Shown piece by piece: positions 35,196 through 43,506 of a DNA stretch of 60,716 nt. The stretch comes from Bacteroidota bacterium (GTDB lineage Bacteria > Bacteroidota > Bacteroidia > Bacteroidales > Bacteroidaceae): the NCBI GenBank assembly GCA_023426145.1, contig JAFABG010000023.1:1-60716 (forward strand), given 5' to 3'. The translations under genes and the position numbers were made by a program. A model generated the notes under the pieces. The model made no database searches and was not told the origin of the DNA. It worked only from the letters and a program-made list of their open reading frames with translations. Within the stretch, counting starts at the first letter, position 1; each line of letters opens with the position of its first letter.

Positions 35196-36785
35196 ATGAA
35201 AAAAAGATTGATATACATTTGGGCTGCAATTCTAATGATAGCAGGAATTTCTGCTTGTAATGATGACAACGGTAACTACGATTACCTGACAGAAGAACAA
35301 GTTGGGATTATTGAAATAGATACAGTAGGGATTCCCAACCGAACTGCTTTTACTCAGTCATACTATCCAGGTGATGTTATAAGCATCACACCCAAAATTA
35401 AATACACGCATCCAGAAAATCTAAAATACTCATGGATTGCGTATCCATATCCATATGAAGCCGTTCAGGTAGGAAATGCGACGATGTATCCCAAAGCGGA
35501 TACGCTAAGCCACCAACTGAACCTCTCTTGGGAAGTGAATTTAAAGCCGGGCAACTGGACAACACACTTAATAGTTGAAGATACTGTTAGAGGGCTCAGC
35601 ACTACCATGAAAATGCAAGAACAGTATTTTCAGATTTTGAAGCCTGGCAATAGAAATGGCGTTTATGTTTTATCTGAATACAACGGACAGACAGATATTG
35701 ATTTTTACTCAAGCCAACTGTGCCTGATTTATGGACAAGACACTGTAATACCTCATTATTACAGCGAAGTGTGCAAACAAGGCCTACTTCCAGGCAAACC
35801 TAAGTTCATCAGTTGGGGACAAGACTATTATTACGTTTTCACCGAAAATAACGGTTATCGATTAAATGTATCCGGACTGGAATTAATGGAGGATTTTGAA
35901 GGCATGTTTTATGATGCTCCAACTTATAATCCACAGACCATGAAATATATCAATAACTGCGAATTCCTTGTAAACAACGGAAAACTGCATGTTCTGTATA
36001 CAAACAAAACCAATGATCGTAAATTTTCTGCTCCTATTGGAGGAGACTATAAAGCAAGTACTTACTTGAGCAATGAGACTCGCGTCTCATGGGGAGCAGT
36101 AACTGGAGCTATTAATTCCGATGAGATTATTTTCGATGAAAAGAGTATAGGTTTCCGCCCGTACTTTGCACAAGGAACTGAAATAAGTGAATTTAAAACG
36201 ACCGCTCCCGATGCAATTATCAATGCAAAGAAACTACCTACAGTTCCTCTTGCCATGCAAGGAGCAGAAGGGGGAAAAACTTATGCTATAGTTGTTGTAA
36301 ACAATATTCCTTACCTCTACATTATGAAATTCAGCAATGTAATAGACGACGGAGATTTAAGTGGCAATGGAGGTAATTCAATTATCAACTTGAGCGGTTG
36401 TAAAGACATAATGAATATGAAATACTTTGTATCCAATCATAACGGTTCAGCATTCTTTTACGCTACAGATAAAGCAGTCTACTCTTTCTCTCCTTCCTCT
36501 GGACAAACCTCCAGTTTATTACTGTACGAATGTACGGGCAGTGAAACCATTACATGCACTGACATTTTCTACAATCATGGTGGTGGTGGCTTTCCAACAG
36601 CTGGTGTAATTCTTTGGATCGGCGTTTGGGAAGAAACTAGTAAGAAAGGAAAATTAGTTGAGTTCGAAATAGACCCGAATAATGGTACTCCAAGATGGAT
36701 GTGGGGAAGTTCATTTAGTCCAGATCACCAGAATCCGCATATCACGACCGGTTTCGGTAAAATTAAATCAATAGCAGCTAAATAA
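35196..36785 (+). CDS. PKD-like family surface lipoprotein (right locus)
   Basis: About 529 residues. The ATG at 35196 gives a lipoprotein signal (MIAGISAC) directly; an alternative in-frame ATG is at 35187. The Cys is followed by NDDNGNYDY, strongly like the left-locus partner (ISDDGNYDY) and a good surface-export signal. Two Ig/PKD-like N-terminal domains precede a long beta-rich region with propeller-like repeats. It is probably a cargo-binding subunit; function not known. Confidence 0.8.
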   Translation: MKKRLIYIWAAILMIAGISACNDDNGNYDYLTEEQVGIIEIDTVGIPNRTAFTQSYYPGDVISITPKIKYTHPENLKYSWIAYPYPYEAVQVGNATMYPKADTLSHQLNLSWEVNLKPGNWTTHLIVEDTVRGLSTTMKMQEQYFQILKPGNRNGVYVLSEYNGQTDIDFYSSQLCLIYGQDTVIPHYYSEVCKQGLLPGKPKFISWGQDYYYVFTENNGYRLNVSGLELMEDFEGMFYDAPTYNPQTMKYINNCEFLVNNGKLHVLYTNKTNDRKFSAPIGGDYKASTYLSNETRVSWGAVTGAINSDEIIFDEKSIGFRPYFAQGTEISEFKTTAPDAIINAKKLPTVPLAMQGAEGGKTYAIVVVNNIPYLYIMKFSNVIDDGDLSGNGGNSIINLSGCKDIMNMKYFVSNHNGSAFFYATDKAVYSFSPSSGQTSSLLLYECTGSETITCTDIFYNHGGGGFPTAGVILWIGVWEETSKKGKLVEFEIDPNNGTPRWMWGSSFSPDHQNPHITTGFGKIKSIAAK

Positions 36786-36793
36786 TTATTATT

Positions 36794-37969
36794 ATGAAAA
36801 AAATTAAAACGATTCTAGGAGTTTGTTTATCAACTCTTTGTATGCTAAGTTGTCAATCGCAACCCGCTACATCTTATACGATTACAGGCAACCTTGAAGG
36901 GCTACCTGAGGGATCCCGTGTACAGTTAGTTCCAATTAGTCATGATGACGAGAAGCCACTTGTAGACACAGTAGCCATTCATGGAATGTTCACATTCAAA
37001 GGAACAGCCAACGAACCATTATTGGTAGCCCTGAATATCAATGGGGTGTATGGGCGTTATGCATTTATGCTTGAGAATGGAAAATTGACAATAGACGGCA
37101 AGGTTATCATTAATCAACAAGGTAACAATACTTTCGCACAGTTCACAGATATGAGAGTAGTAGGTTCTCCCCTCACAACTGAATATTTGAAGAAAGTCAA
37201 TGTACGCGAACAGATGGATAGTATTTTCAAAGCGAATGCTGACAAGTTTAAAGACATAAGTACTGCTTTATCTGCTGCTCGGGTTGCCAAGAACAAGGCT
37301 AAACTAGATTCACTGACCACAACCGAGGCCTATAAAGCATATAGTGCCGCCGACAAAAAGTTCTTTGCAACGGTTGACAGTACTTATAAAAAAGCTGTGA
37401 TGGAAAACAAAGACTCTTTCTGGGGGCCATTATTAATGATAAGTTTAACCAGTTATTTAAGTGAAGAGATGAAGCCTTGGTATGAGGCACTCAGCCCCAC
37501 AGCAAAAGAGTCTTATTATGGTAAAAAGGTCAAAGAGGAGCTGTATCCTACAGGCAAAGTAGGGTCAAAAATACCAGATTTCACTGCAAAAGGACAAGAC
37601 GGGAAAGAAGTATCATTAACAGAATTGTGCCAAGGGAAAAAATACATATTAATTGATTTTTGGGCTTCATGGTGTAACCCTTGCCGCAAAGAAATCCCTA
37701 ATCTCAAGAAGCTTTATGCTCAATATGCAGATAAAGGCTTCCAAATTGTGAGCATTTCTATAGATAAAAAAGAGGCAGAATGGTTGAAAGCACTAAAAGA
37801 GGAACAACTGTCATGGCCTAATTACCGAGATACAGAGGGAATTGCAACTTTATACAAAGTTAAGTTTGTGCCAACCATGTACTTAATAGATGCCCAAGGA
37901 ATAATGGTAGCTGAGAATTTGCGTGGAGAAGATTTTGCAAATAAGTTAAAAGAACTTTTTGACAAATAA
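36794..37969 (+). CDS. DUF4369/TlpA-type thioredoxin-like lipoprotein (right locus)
   Basis: 391 residues. A lipoprotein signal (LCMLSCQSQ) is followed by a DUF4369-type beta domain (YTITGNLEGLPEGSRVQLVP, about 28-125), a helical middle, and a TlpA-like thioredoxin domain from about 258. The redox motif WCNPC has Cys294 and Cys297, and the cis-proline loop reads KFVPTMY. It is the last gene of the right locus, 8 bases after the PKD-like gene, and the counterpart of the left gene at 17471. It could reduce disulfides in imported material or protect the complex from oxidation; both are inference. Confidence 0.9.
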   Translation: MKKIKTILGVCLSTLCMLSCQSQPATSYTITGNLEGLPEGSRVQLVPISHDDEKPLVDTVAIHGMFTFKGTANEPLLVALNINGVYGRYAFMLENGKLTIDGKVIINQQGNNTFAQFTDMRVVGSPLTTEYLKKVNVREQMDSIFKANADKFKDISTALSAARVAKNKAKLDSLTTTEAYKAYSAADKKFFATVDSTYKKAVMENKDSFWGPLLMISLTSYLSEEMKPWYEALSPTAKESYYGKKVKEELYPTGKVGSKIPDFTAKGQDGKEVSLTELCQGKKYILIDFWASWCNPCRKEIPNLKKLYAQYADKGFQIVSISIDKKEAEWLKALKEEQLSWPNYRDTEGIATLYKVKFVPTMYLIDAQGIMVAENLRGEDFANKLKELFDK

Positions 37970-38187
37970 ATTGGCCAATTAAAACTATTAAAGCCAATCT
38001 GAATAAGCTGAGAAGTTAGATTATTAAAATTTAGAAAAAGGTTCAAAAGCAACTATTAGCTATCATTGAACCAATTTTAAAACATAAGTACAGAATATAG
38101 ATCGTGTATGATACGGCTAGGTTCTGTACTTATCTGTTTATGTGTACCTCCGGAAAAGCCAAGAATCTTAGATTCAGACTCCACGTA
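37970..38187 (+). other. Intergenic region with a 12-bp hairpin
   Basis: Perfect inverted repeat ATAAGTACAGAA (38084-38095) and TTCTGTACTTAT (38122-38133) with a 26-base loop follows the right TlpA-like gene. It may end that operon, though the T-tract is poor. Nothing else is seen before the Crp/Fnr promoter. Confidence 0.4.
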
Positions 38188-38217
38188 TTTGACCAAAGAA
38201 AAAAATAATTAACTTTG
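38188..38217 (+). promoter_or_regulatory. Promoter for the Crp/Fnr-family gene
   Basis: TTTG (38188-38191), an 18-base spacer and TAACTTTG (38210-38217) match the Bacteroides consensus closely. The ATG is at 38289. Confidence 0.55.
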
Positions 38218-38288
38218 GGCAGTATGAAAAATCATTAATCTAAAGTTAAAGGATAATTAGTCCGAAATATACACTTAATTAAAATATC

Positions 38289-38861
38289 ATGGACAATATT
38301 GCTACGATGCTTTCAAAACGATATGACGTAATTCTATCTGAAGAATCAAATAAACTTTTCAATTCTAGCCTTATCTGCAAACAGTACTTAACAAACGAAA
38401 TTATCATAAATCAAGATCGAATTTGCTCAGATGTATGTATTATAGAACAAGGGATGGTTCGCCAATTCTACTATAAAGATGGACGAGATATCTCTGAACA
38501 TTTTTCTTGTGAAAGGGATGTTGTCTTTTGTATAGAAAGTCTGTTTTTAAAAAAGCCTACATCGCTCTTGATGGAAGCTATTGAACCTACAATTATTTAT
38601 CATCTGAACTATGAAAGATGGCAGGATTTATGTGATCATTATAATGATATTAATAAGTTATATCGCCGTATAATGGAACTTGACCTCATCGTATCCCAGC
38701 GAAAAGCTGATTCTTGGCGGTTCGAATCTGCACGCGAAAGATACCAACGTTTTCTGAGAGAATACCCTGAAGTTAATAGGCGAGCGTCTGTAGCGCATAT
38801 AGCGACCTATCTTTTGATGACTCCCGAAACACTAAGCAGAGTACGCGCAGGTGCCTTATAA
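38289..38861 (+). CDS. Crp/Fnr-family transcriptional regulator
   Basis: 190 residues. The N-terminal cyclic-nucleotide-binding-like beta roll (IINQDRICSDVCIIEQGMVR, FYYKDGRDISEHF) is followed by a long helix and a C-terminal helix-turn-helix (ASVAHIATYLLMTPETLSRVR). It lacks the Cys cluster of true FNR and the exact Crp cAMP-binding residues cannot be judged. Such short family members are common in Bacteroides and usually act on a neighbouring gene; here the next gene is convergent, so no target is evident. Confidence 0.9.
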   Translation: MDNIATMLSKRYDVILSEESNKLFNSSLICKQYLTNEIIINQDRICSDVCIIEQGMVRQFYYKDGRDISEHFSCERDVVFCIESLFLKKPTSLLMEAIEPTIIYHLNYERWQDLCDHYNDINKLYRRIMELDLIVSQRKADSWRFESARERYQRFLREYPEVNRRASVAHIATYLLMTPETLSRVRAGAL

Positions 38862-39023
38862 GTTTCCACATCATTGGGGCAGAGTATAATACCGGATTTA
38901 AGCTAGGATTATTATACTTTTTCATTTGCTTATATACCATATATTCATTTCCGACAAAATTTATATTGTTTATTCATTAACATATTGATTAAATTCTATA
39001 ACATAATAAACATATTTCAGAAC

Positions 39024-39611
39024 CTATTCAACATCAATCAATTCATCCTTGCTCAAAACACGCATAACCCTACAGGGATTACCCACAGCTACAACATTGG
39101 CCGGAATATCATGAGTTACGACACTGCCTGCTCCTATCACCGAGTTATCACCAATCGTAACTCCTGGCAATATTACAGTGTGACCACCGATCCAGACATT
39201 ATCACCAACAATAATGGGATGAACGAATTCAATCCCTTTTATTCGTTCCTTTACTACCAGAGGGTGCGTTGCTGTATAAATATCTACGTTAGGGGCTATA
39301 AACACATTTTTCCCGATTATCACTTTTGCACCATCTAGTATAGTTAGATTCGTATTGGAAAAAAAATCTTCGCCAATCTCTATATTATATCCAAAATCGC
39401 AATTAAAAGGAGGTACAATTGTTATTCTTTCTCCGGTCTTCCCTAAAAAACTTTTTATAAATGTATCACGTTTTTCAACTTCACTAAATGGAATATTATT
39501 ATATTCAAAACATTTCTTCTTTGCCAATTCCCATGCTTCAACTGGTTCTCCATAGGAGATCAATACCGGAGTTTTATTTTCATTGTCCATATTTATATCA
39601 TTTTGTTTCAT
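39024..39611 (-). CDS. Hexapeptide-repeat O-acetyltransferase (maltose/galactoside type)
   Basis: 195 residues. Left-handed beta-helix repeats are visible from about 75 onwards (VIIGKNVFIAPNVDIYTATH, PIIVGDNVWIGGHTVILPGV, TIGDNSVIGAGSVVTHDIPA), with the family catalytic His in TATHPL. The N-terminal helical mac-like region is present. It transfers acetyl from acetyl-CoA to a sugar hydroxyl, substrate unknown. The start could be 39611 or the in-frame ATG at 39590. It stands alone, convergent with the Crp/Fnr gene. Confidence 0.9.
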   Translation of the reverse strand: MKQNDINMDNENKTPVLISYGEPVEAWELAKKKCFEYNNIPFSEVEKRDTFIKSFLGKTGERITIVPPFNCDFGYNIEIGEDFFSNTNLTILDGAKVIIGKNVFIAPNVDIYTATHPLVVKERIKGIEFVHPIIVGDNVWIGGHTVILPGVTIGDNSVIGAGSVVTHDIPANVVAVGNPCRVMRVLSKDELIDVE

Positions 39612-39989
39612 TATAACTAAGATATTGAATTAATTAGAAAATCTAGCACTTTGCGAAAGTAAATATCTGCACTCTAACTAAAAATGATCTACGTCAATTA
39701 AGTGATTGTTACGATTCTGCATTTCATCTTTTGATATTTATTCTCCATAATATACTGAGTAATTCATACTATATTTTAATCTTTATAGTAGCTAATCATA
39801 TTCAGTAATACTGGTAAAATCTACCGTAATTGAGGTTACATATTTAAGATTTATTTCCCGATATTTGTACCTGGAAAAATAGTTTTTTGAAACCAGTGTC
39901 ATCAAAATCCCTTATTTTCTTTGAAAGCTTCTTATCCAGCTTGGACGAGACAGCGTGATCTACTGATTCTTAGATATAAATAATGTAAA
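39612..39989. other. AT-rich divergent intergenic region
   Basis: 378 bases between the divergent acetyltransferase and MATE genes. A TACTTTCG near-match to the -7 box (minus strand, 39654-39661) could serve the acetyltransferase. I see no gene, repeat or strong hairpin. Confidence 0.4.
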
Positions 39990-40037
39990 TTGAAAAAAAG
40001 TCAATATCTCTTGTCGCTTATTCAAAATAAGCAGAAA

Positions 40038-41402
40038 ATGACATTCAAACAGCAGCTTCACCTGTCTGTATTACTAAGTATTCCTGCTATTATTGCTCAA
40101 TTTTCATCAATAGTAATGCAGTATATCGATGCTTCGATGGTAGGACAACTAGGTGCCGCTGCTTCAGCATCGATTGGTCTTGTTGCAACATCAACCTGGC
40201 TATTTTGGGGGATTTGCACAACTGTTGCCATTGGGTTTTCAGTGCAGGTAGCCCATTCTATTGGAGCAAAACAAATAGATGATGCTAAATCTGTACTACG
40301 ACAATCTCTCGTTGCAACATTACTTTTTAGTTTTATTCTAGTTGCGATTGGGGTTGCTGTGGCCTCACATTTACCCTATTGGTTGGGAGGTGATGCTTCA
40401 ATTGCAAGTGATGCTTCCAATTATTTTCTAATATTCGTTTTGTCATTACCTGCATTACAAATGGAATTTCTCGCAAGTAGCATGCTAAGAAGCAGTGGAA
40501 ATATCCATGTTCCAAGTGTGCTTAATGTTGTAATGGCAGTGTTGGATGTTGTATTTAACTTCTTTCTGATCTTTCCGGAGAGAGAAATTTCTCTAGGAGG
40601 GAATATGATTACAATACCAGGGGCAAACCTAGGAGTTGTGGGTGCTGCTTTAGGTACTGCTTTTTCGTATGTTCTAATTGCAGTAGCCTTGTTATGGTAT
40701 CTAATTTTCAAAGATCCGAATCTAAAATTGATTCATGATAAGGGGAGCTATTGGCCAACAAAAAGATTATTGCATAAAGCATTTAAAATAAGTCTTCCCA
40801 TGACGATGGAGCATGCTGTGATTATGGGTGCACAAATAATGTCTACTATAATAGTCGCCCCCTTAGGGCTGGTGTCCATTGCTGCAAATTCATTTGCTAT
40901 CACTGCCGAAGCTTTATGTTACATGCCTGGCTATGGTATTGCTGATGCCGCCACTACACTAGTTGGTCAGAGTATAGGTGCAGGCCAGCATAAGCTAGCT
41001 AAAAGGTTTGCCTACATCAATGTGTTTCTCGGAATGATCGTTATGGGAATAATGGGTGTCTTTATGTATTTCACTGCTTATAATATCATGAGCTTTATGA
41101 CTCCTGATCATCATGTCATTTCACTGGGTACTACTATTCTTCAAATTGAAGCTTTTGCTGAACCAATGTTTGCTGCTGCAATTATCGGTTATGGAGCTTT
41201 TGTTGGTGCTGGCGATACACTAATTCCAAGTATCATGAATTTCTCAAGTATCTGGGTAGTGAGACTTTCATTAGCTGCCATCCTTGCACCTATCATGGGT
41301 TTGAAAGGAGTTTGGATTGCCATGTGCATTGAACTCTGTTTTAGAGGAACAATTTTCTTATTCAGACTTTTTAAAGGAAAATGGATAAAACCTTCTTTAT
41401 AG
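40038..41402 (+). CDS. MATE-family multidrug efflux transporter
   Basis: About 454 residues from the ATG at 40038; translation from a TTG at 39990 would add 16 residues. Twelve hydrophobic segments are visible in two homologous halves, with the family blocks QYIDASMVGQLG in helix 1-2 and SLPMTMEHAVIMGAQIMST at the start of the second half. It is expected to export drugs or metabolites in exchange for Na+ or H+. DUF418 follows 33 bases later in the same direction. Confidence 0.92.
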   Translation: MTFKQQLHLSVLLSIPAIIAQFSSIVMQYIDASMVGQLGAAASASIGLVATSTWLFWGICTTVAIGFSVQVAHSIGAKQIDDAKSVLRQSLVATLLFSFILVAIGVAVASHLPYWLGGDASIASDASNYFLIFVLSLPALQMEFLASSMLRSSGNIHVPSVLNVVMAVLDVVFNFFLIFPEREISLGGNMITIPGANLGVVGAALGTAFSYVLIAVALLWYLIFKDPNLKLIHDKGSYWPTKRLLHKAFKISLPMTMEHAVIMGAQIMSTIIVAPLGLVSIAANSFAITAEALCYMPGYGIADAATTLVGQSIGAGQHKLAKRFAYINVFLGMIVMGIMGVFMYFTAYNIMSFMTPDHHVISLGTTILQIEAFAEPMFAAAIIGYGAFVGAGDTLIPSIMNFSSIWVVRLSLAAILAPIMGLKGVWIAMCIELCFRGTIFLFRLFKGKWIKPSL

Positions 41403-41435
41403 ATAAATGGATTTCTACAAATATAAATAAATAGA

Positions 41436-42695
41436 ATGAAGAAGCAAAGTTCAATTAATACAGAATGGTCTCCCATAAGTAGTGTAAATCGAATTGATTA
41501 TATCGATTTAATACGAGGCATTGCTGTTTTTGGAATTTTAATAGCTAATTTACGTTGGTTCTCATTATATGTGCCCGGCAAACAAGGTCTTTTTGTATAT
41601 CAAGAGATAGACAAGACTGTTTGGCTTTTACAGAATATATTTATCGAAGGAAAATTCTATTCAATTTTTAGTTTGTTATTTGGTTGGGGAATTGCCATTC
41701 AAATAAAACGATCGAAAACCGCTGACATAGCTACAGCTAAATTTATACGCAGACGATTAGGATTTATGTTGCTGCTAGGAGGTTTTCATTTATTTTTTCT
41801 TTGGGAAGGCGATATCGTATTTCTATACGGACTGGTAGGATTTGTTTTACTGGCAATGCGAAAGCTATCAAACAAAACCTTATTGTTAACAGGCATCGGT
41901 TTATTACTTTCGCCCGCATTACTTTATCTGTTTAAAATGCATCTACCTTGGCTTAACTGGCCTTCTGATGTTCTGGGAAAATTGGGAGAACAAACCTATC
42001 AGTTATTTGGTTTTGTAAATCAAGATGCAAGTCGAAACGACGCCTTACGAACCAGCAGTTTGATAAACTTATTGAGAATAAATTGGGGAGATGTACCCTA
42101 CCGTTTTTCGTATTTATTCTTTGTAAGCCGTATTCCCAAAGTCTTAGGCGCCATGCTTGTGGGGTTAGTAATCGGGCGTACCGAATTTTACCCTAATCTA
42201 ATGAAGCATAAAAATAAATTAATCTGGGTCAGTATACTTGGTCTTTTAGTCTTTATTCCTTTAAACTATGTGCTGTTTCATTTCCTTGAAAATAGTGATG
42301 CCTACTATGCTCTGCAACCTGCGGGTTTGTACTATAGTATGGTTTATGCATTAACTGTATTTCCATTGGCATTGGTATATATGATAACCTTTGCTCTATT
42401 ATTTGAAAATAAGCGTATTCATAAGTTGCTAAAGCCCATATTGGCTATTGGCAAAATGGCATTTACCAATTACATCATGCATAGTCTAATTGGCATTGCA
42501 ATATTTTATGGTTTAGGGTTCGGCTTAATGGAGCAATTTGGTCCTTTAGCTTGGACTGTATTAGGAGTGTTGATATTTACCGTCCAAATACTATATAGTA
42601 ATATCTGGCTAAAGTATTTTAAGTTTGGGCCTATTGAATGGATTTGGCGGAGTTTGACATACGGAAAATTACAAGTTCTTCGAACTTCAGTTTAA
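41436..42695 (+). CDS. DUF418 family membrane protein (YeiB-like)
   Basis: 419 residues, polytopic. The opening NRIDYIDLIRGIAVFGILIANL and FEGKFYSIFSLLFGWG-type block (here IEGKFYSIFSLLFGWGIAIQ) and the C-terminal DUF418 region (GKMAFTNYIMHSLIG and FGPIEWIWRSLTYGKLQ) are typical of this family. Function is unsettled; relatives are proposed transporters or acyltransferase-like proteins. Probably cotranscribed with the MATE gene. It converges on the next gene with only 4 bases between stops. Confidence 0.92.
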   Translation: MKKQSSINTEWSPISSVNRIDYIDLIRGIAVFGILIANLRWFSLYVPGKQGLFVYQEIDKTVWLLQNIFIEGKFYSIFSLLFGWGIAIQIKRSKTADIATAKFIRRRLGFMLLLGGFHLFFLWEGDIVFLYGLVGFVLLAMRKLSNKTLLLTGIGLLLSPALLYLFKMHLPWLNWPSDVLGKLGEQTYQLFGFVNQDASRNDALRTSSLINLLRINWGDVPYRFSYLFFVSRIPKVLGAMLVGLVIGRTEFYPNLMKHKNKLIWVSILGLLVFIPLNYVLFHFLENSDAYYALQPAGLYYSMVYALTVFPLALVYMITFALLFENKRIHKLLKPILAIGKMAFTNYIMHSLIGIAIFYGLGFGLMEQFGPLAWTVLGVLIFTVQILYSNIWLKYFKFGPIEWIWRSLTYGKLQVLRTSV

Positions 42696-42699
42696 TTCA

Positions 42700-43476
42700 T
42701 TATTTCTTCTGTTTGAATAACCAATCCATAAACTGTGGGTCATTAAAAGCCGGTGTCCAGCTACCATGATTAACGCCGGGGAATTCAATGTACTCAACCT
42801 TTGCACCGATAGCCTTTAATGCTTTGTAAGCTTGTCGGGAACCTTCCACTGTTACGACATTATCTGCATCACCATGATAAATACGAAACTTTACCTGTTT
42901 AGCTTGGCTAAGCCTTAAGGGATTCACCGTGCCACAAATAGGAATAGCTGCTGCAAAAACATCTGGATACCGAACAGCTAAATCAAAAGTGCCCATGCCT
43001 CCCATAGACAATCCGACAACATATATTCGGTTTTTATCAACCTGAGGCATTGACAGATAGGTATCTAGCAGTTCCATCAGTGTTTGAAAAATACGTGTAG
43101 GAGATTCTTCGTTAGGCATTTCTGATGGAACAAAAGATTGGGGACGAGACGTATAAGCCCAATAATCTTCTTCAGGGCACTGAGGGGCAAGAACAAATGC
43201 CGGATACTTCTCCCTTACTACAGGATTTAACCACATCTGCCCCCCATTTATTAATTGCTTTTGATTATCTATCCCTCGCTCACCAGCACCATGTAAGAAA
43301 AGTACTAAAGGATATTTTCGTTGAGGGTTTTCAACTTCAGGACGAAGAAGACGATAATTTAACGAATCTCCTTGAATAGATACATAAACTTTCTTGTCAT
43401 ATTCTCCATAAAGTTCCTGAGCTGACATATACACTGATATGATCAGAAAAACAACTGTAAATAATCTTGTTTTCAT
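42700..43476 (-). CDS. Secreted alpha/beta-hydrolase, esterase-like
   Basis: 258 residues with an N-terminal signal peptide (cleaved after about YMSA). The alpha/beta-hydrolase fold shows the oxyanion LHGAGERG block (61-68), nucleophile Ser157 in GLSMGG, a probable acid at Asp203 or Asp205 in YHGDADNVV, and His237 in GVNHGSW. This form resembles phospholipase/carboxylesterase and feruloyl-esterase-like proteins found at the ends of polysaccharide loci. It is the distal gene of the GH144/GH3 cluster. It may remove acyl groups from the glycan, which is inference. Confidence 0.85.
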   Translation of the reverse strand: MKTRLFTVVFLIISVYMSAQELYGEYDKKVYVSIQGDSLNYRLLRPEVENPQRKYPLVLFLHGAGERGIDNQKQLINGGQMWLNPVVREKYPAFVLAPQCPEEDYWAYTSRPQSFVPSEMPNEESPTRIFQTLMELLDTYLSMPQVDKNRIYVVGLSMGGMGTFDLAVRYPDVFAAAIPICGTVNPLRLSQAKQVKFRIYHGDADNVVTVEGSRQAYKALKAIGAKVEYIEFPGVNHGSWTPAFNDPQFMDWLFKQKK

Positions 43477-43506
43477 ACACCATTGATTTTTTAATAAACA
43501 GCTTAA

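Noticed and set aside
38289..42695. Single functional operon linking Crp/Fnr, acetyltransferase, MATE and DUF418
   Set aside because: The acetyltransferase runs in the opposite direction and gaps of 160 to 420 bases separate the first three genes; only MATE and DUF418 look cotranscribed.
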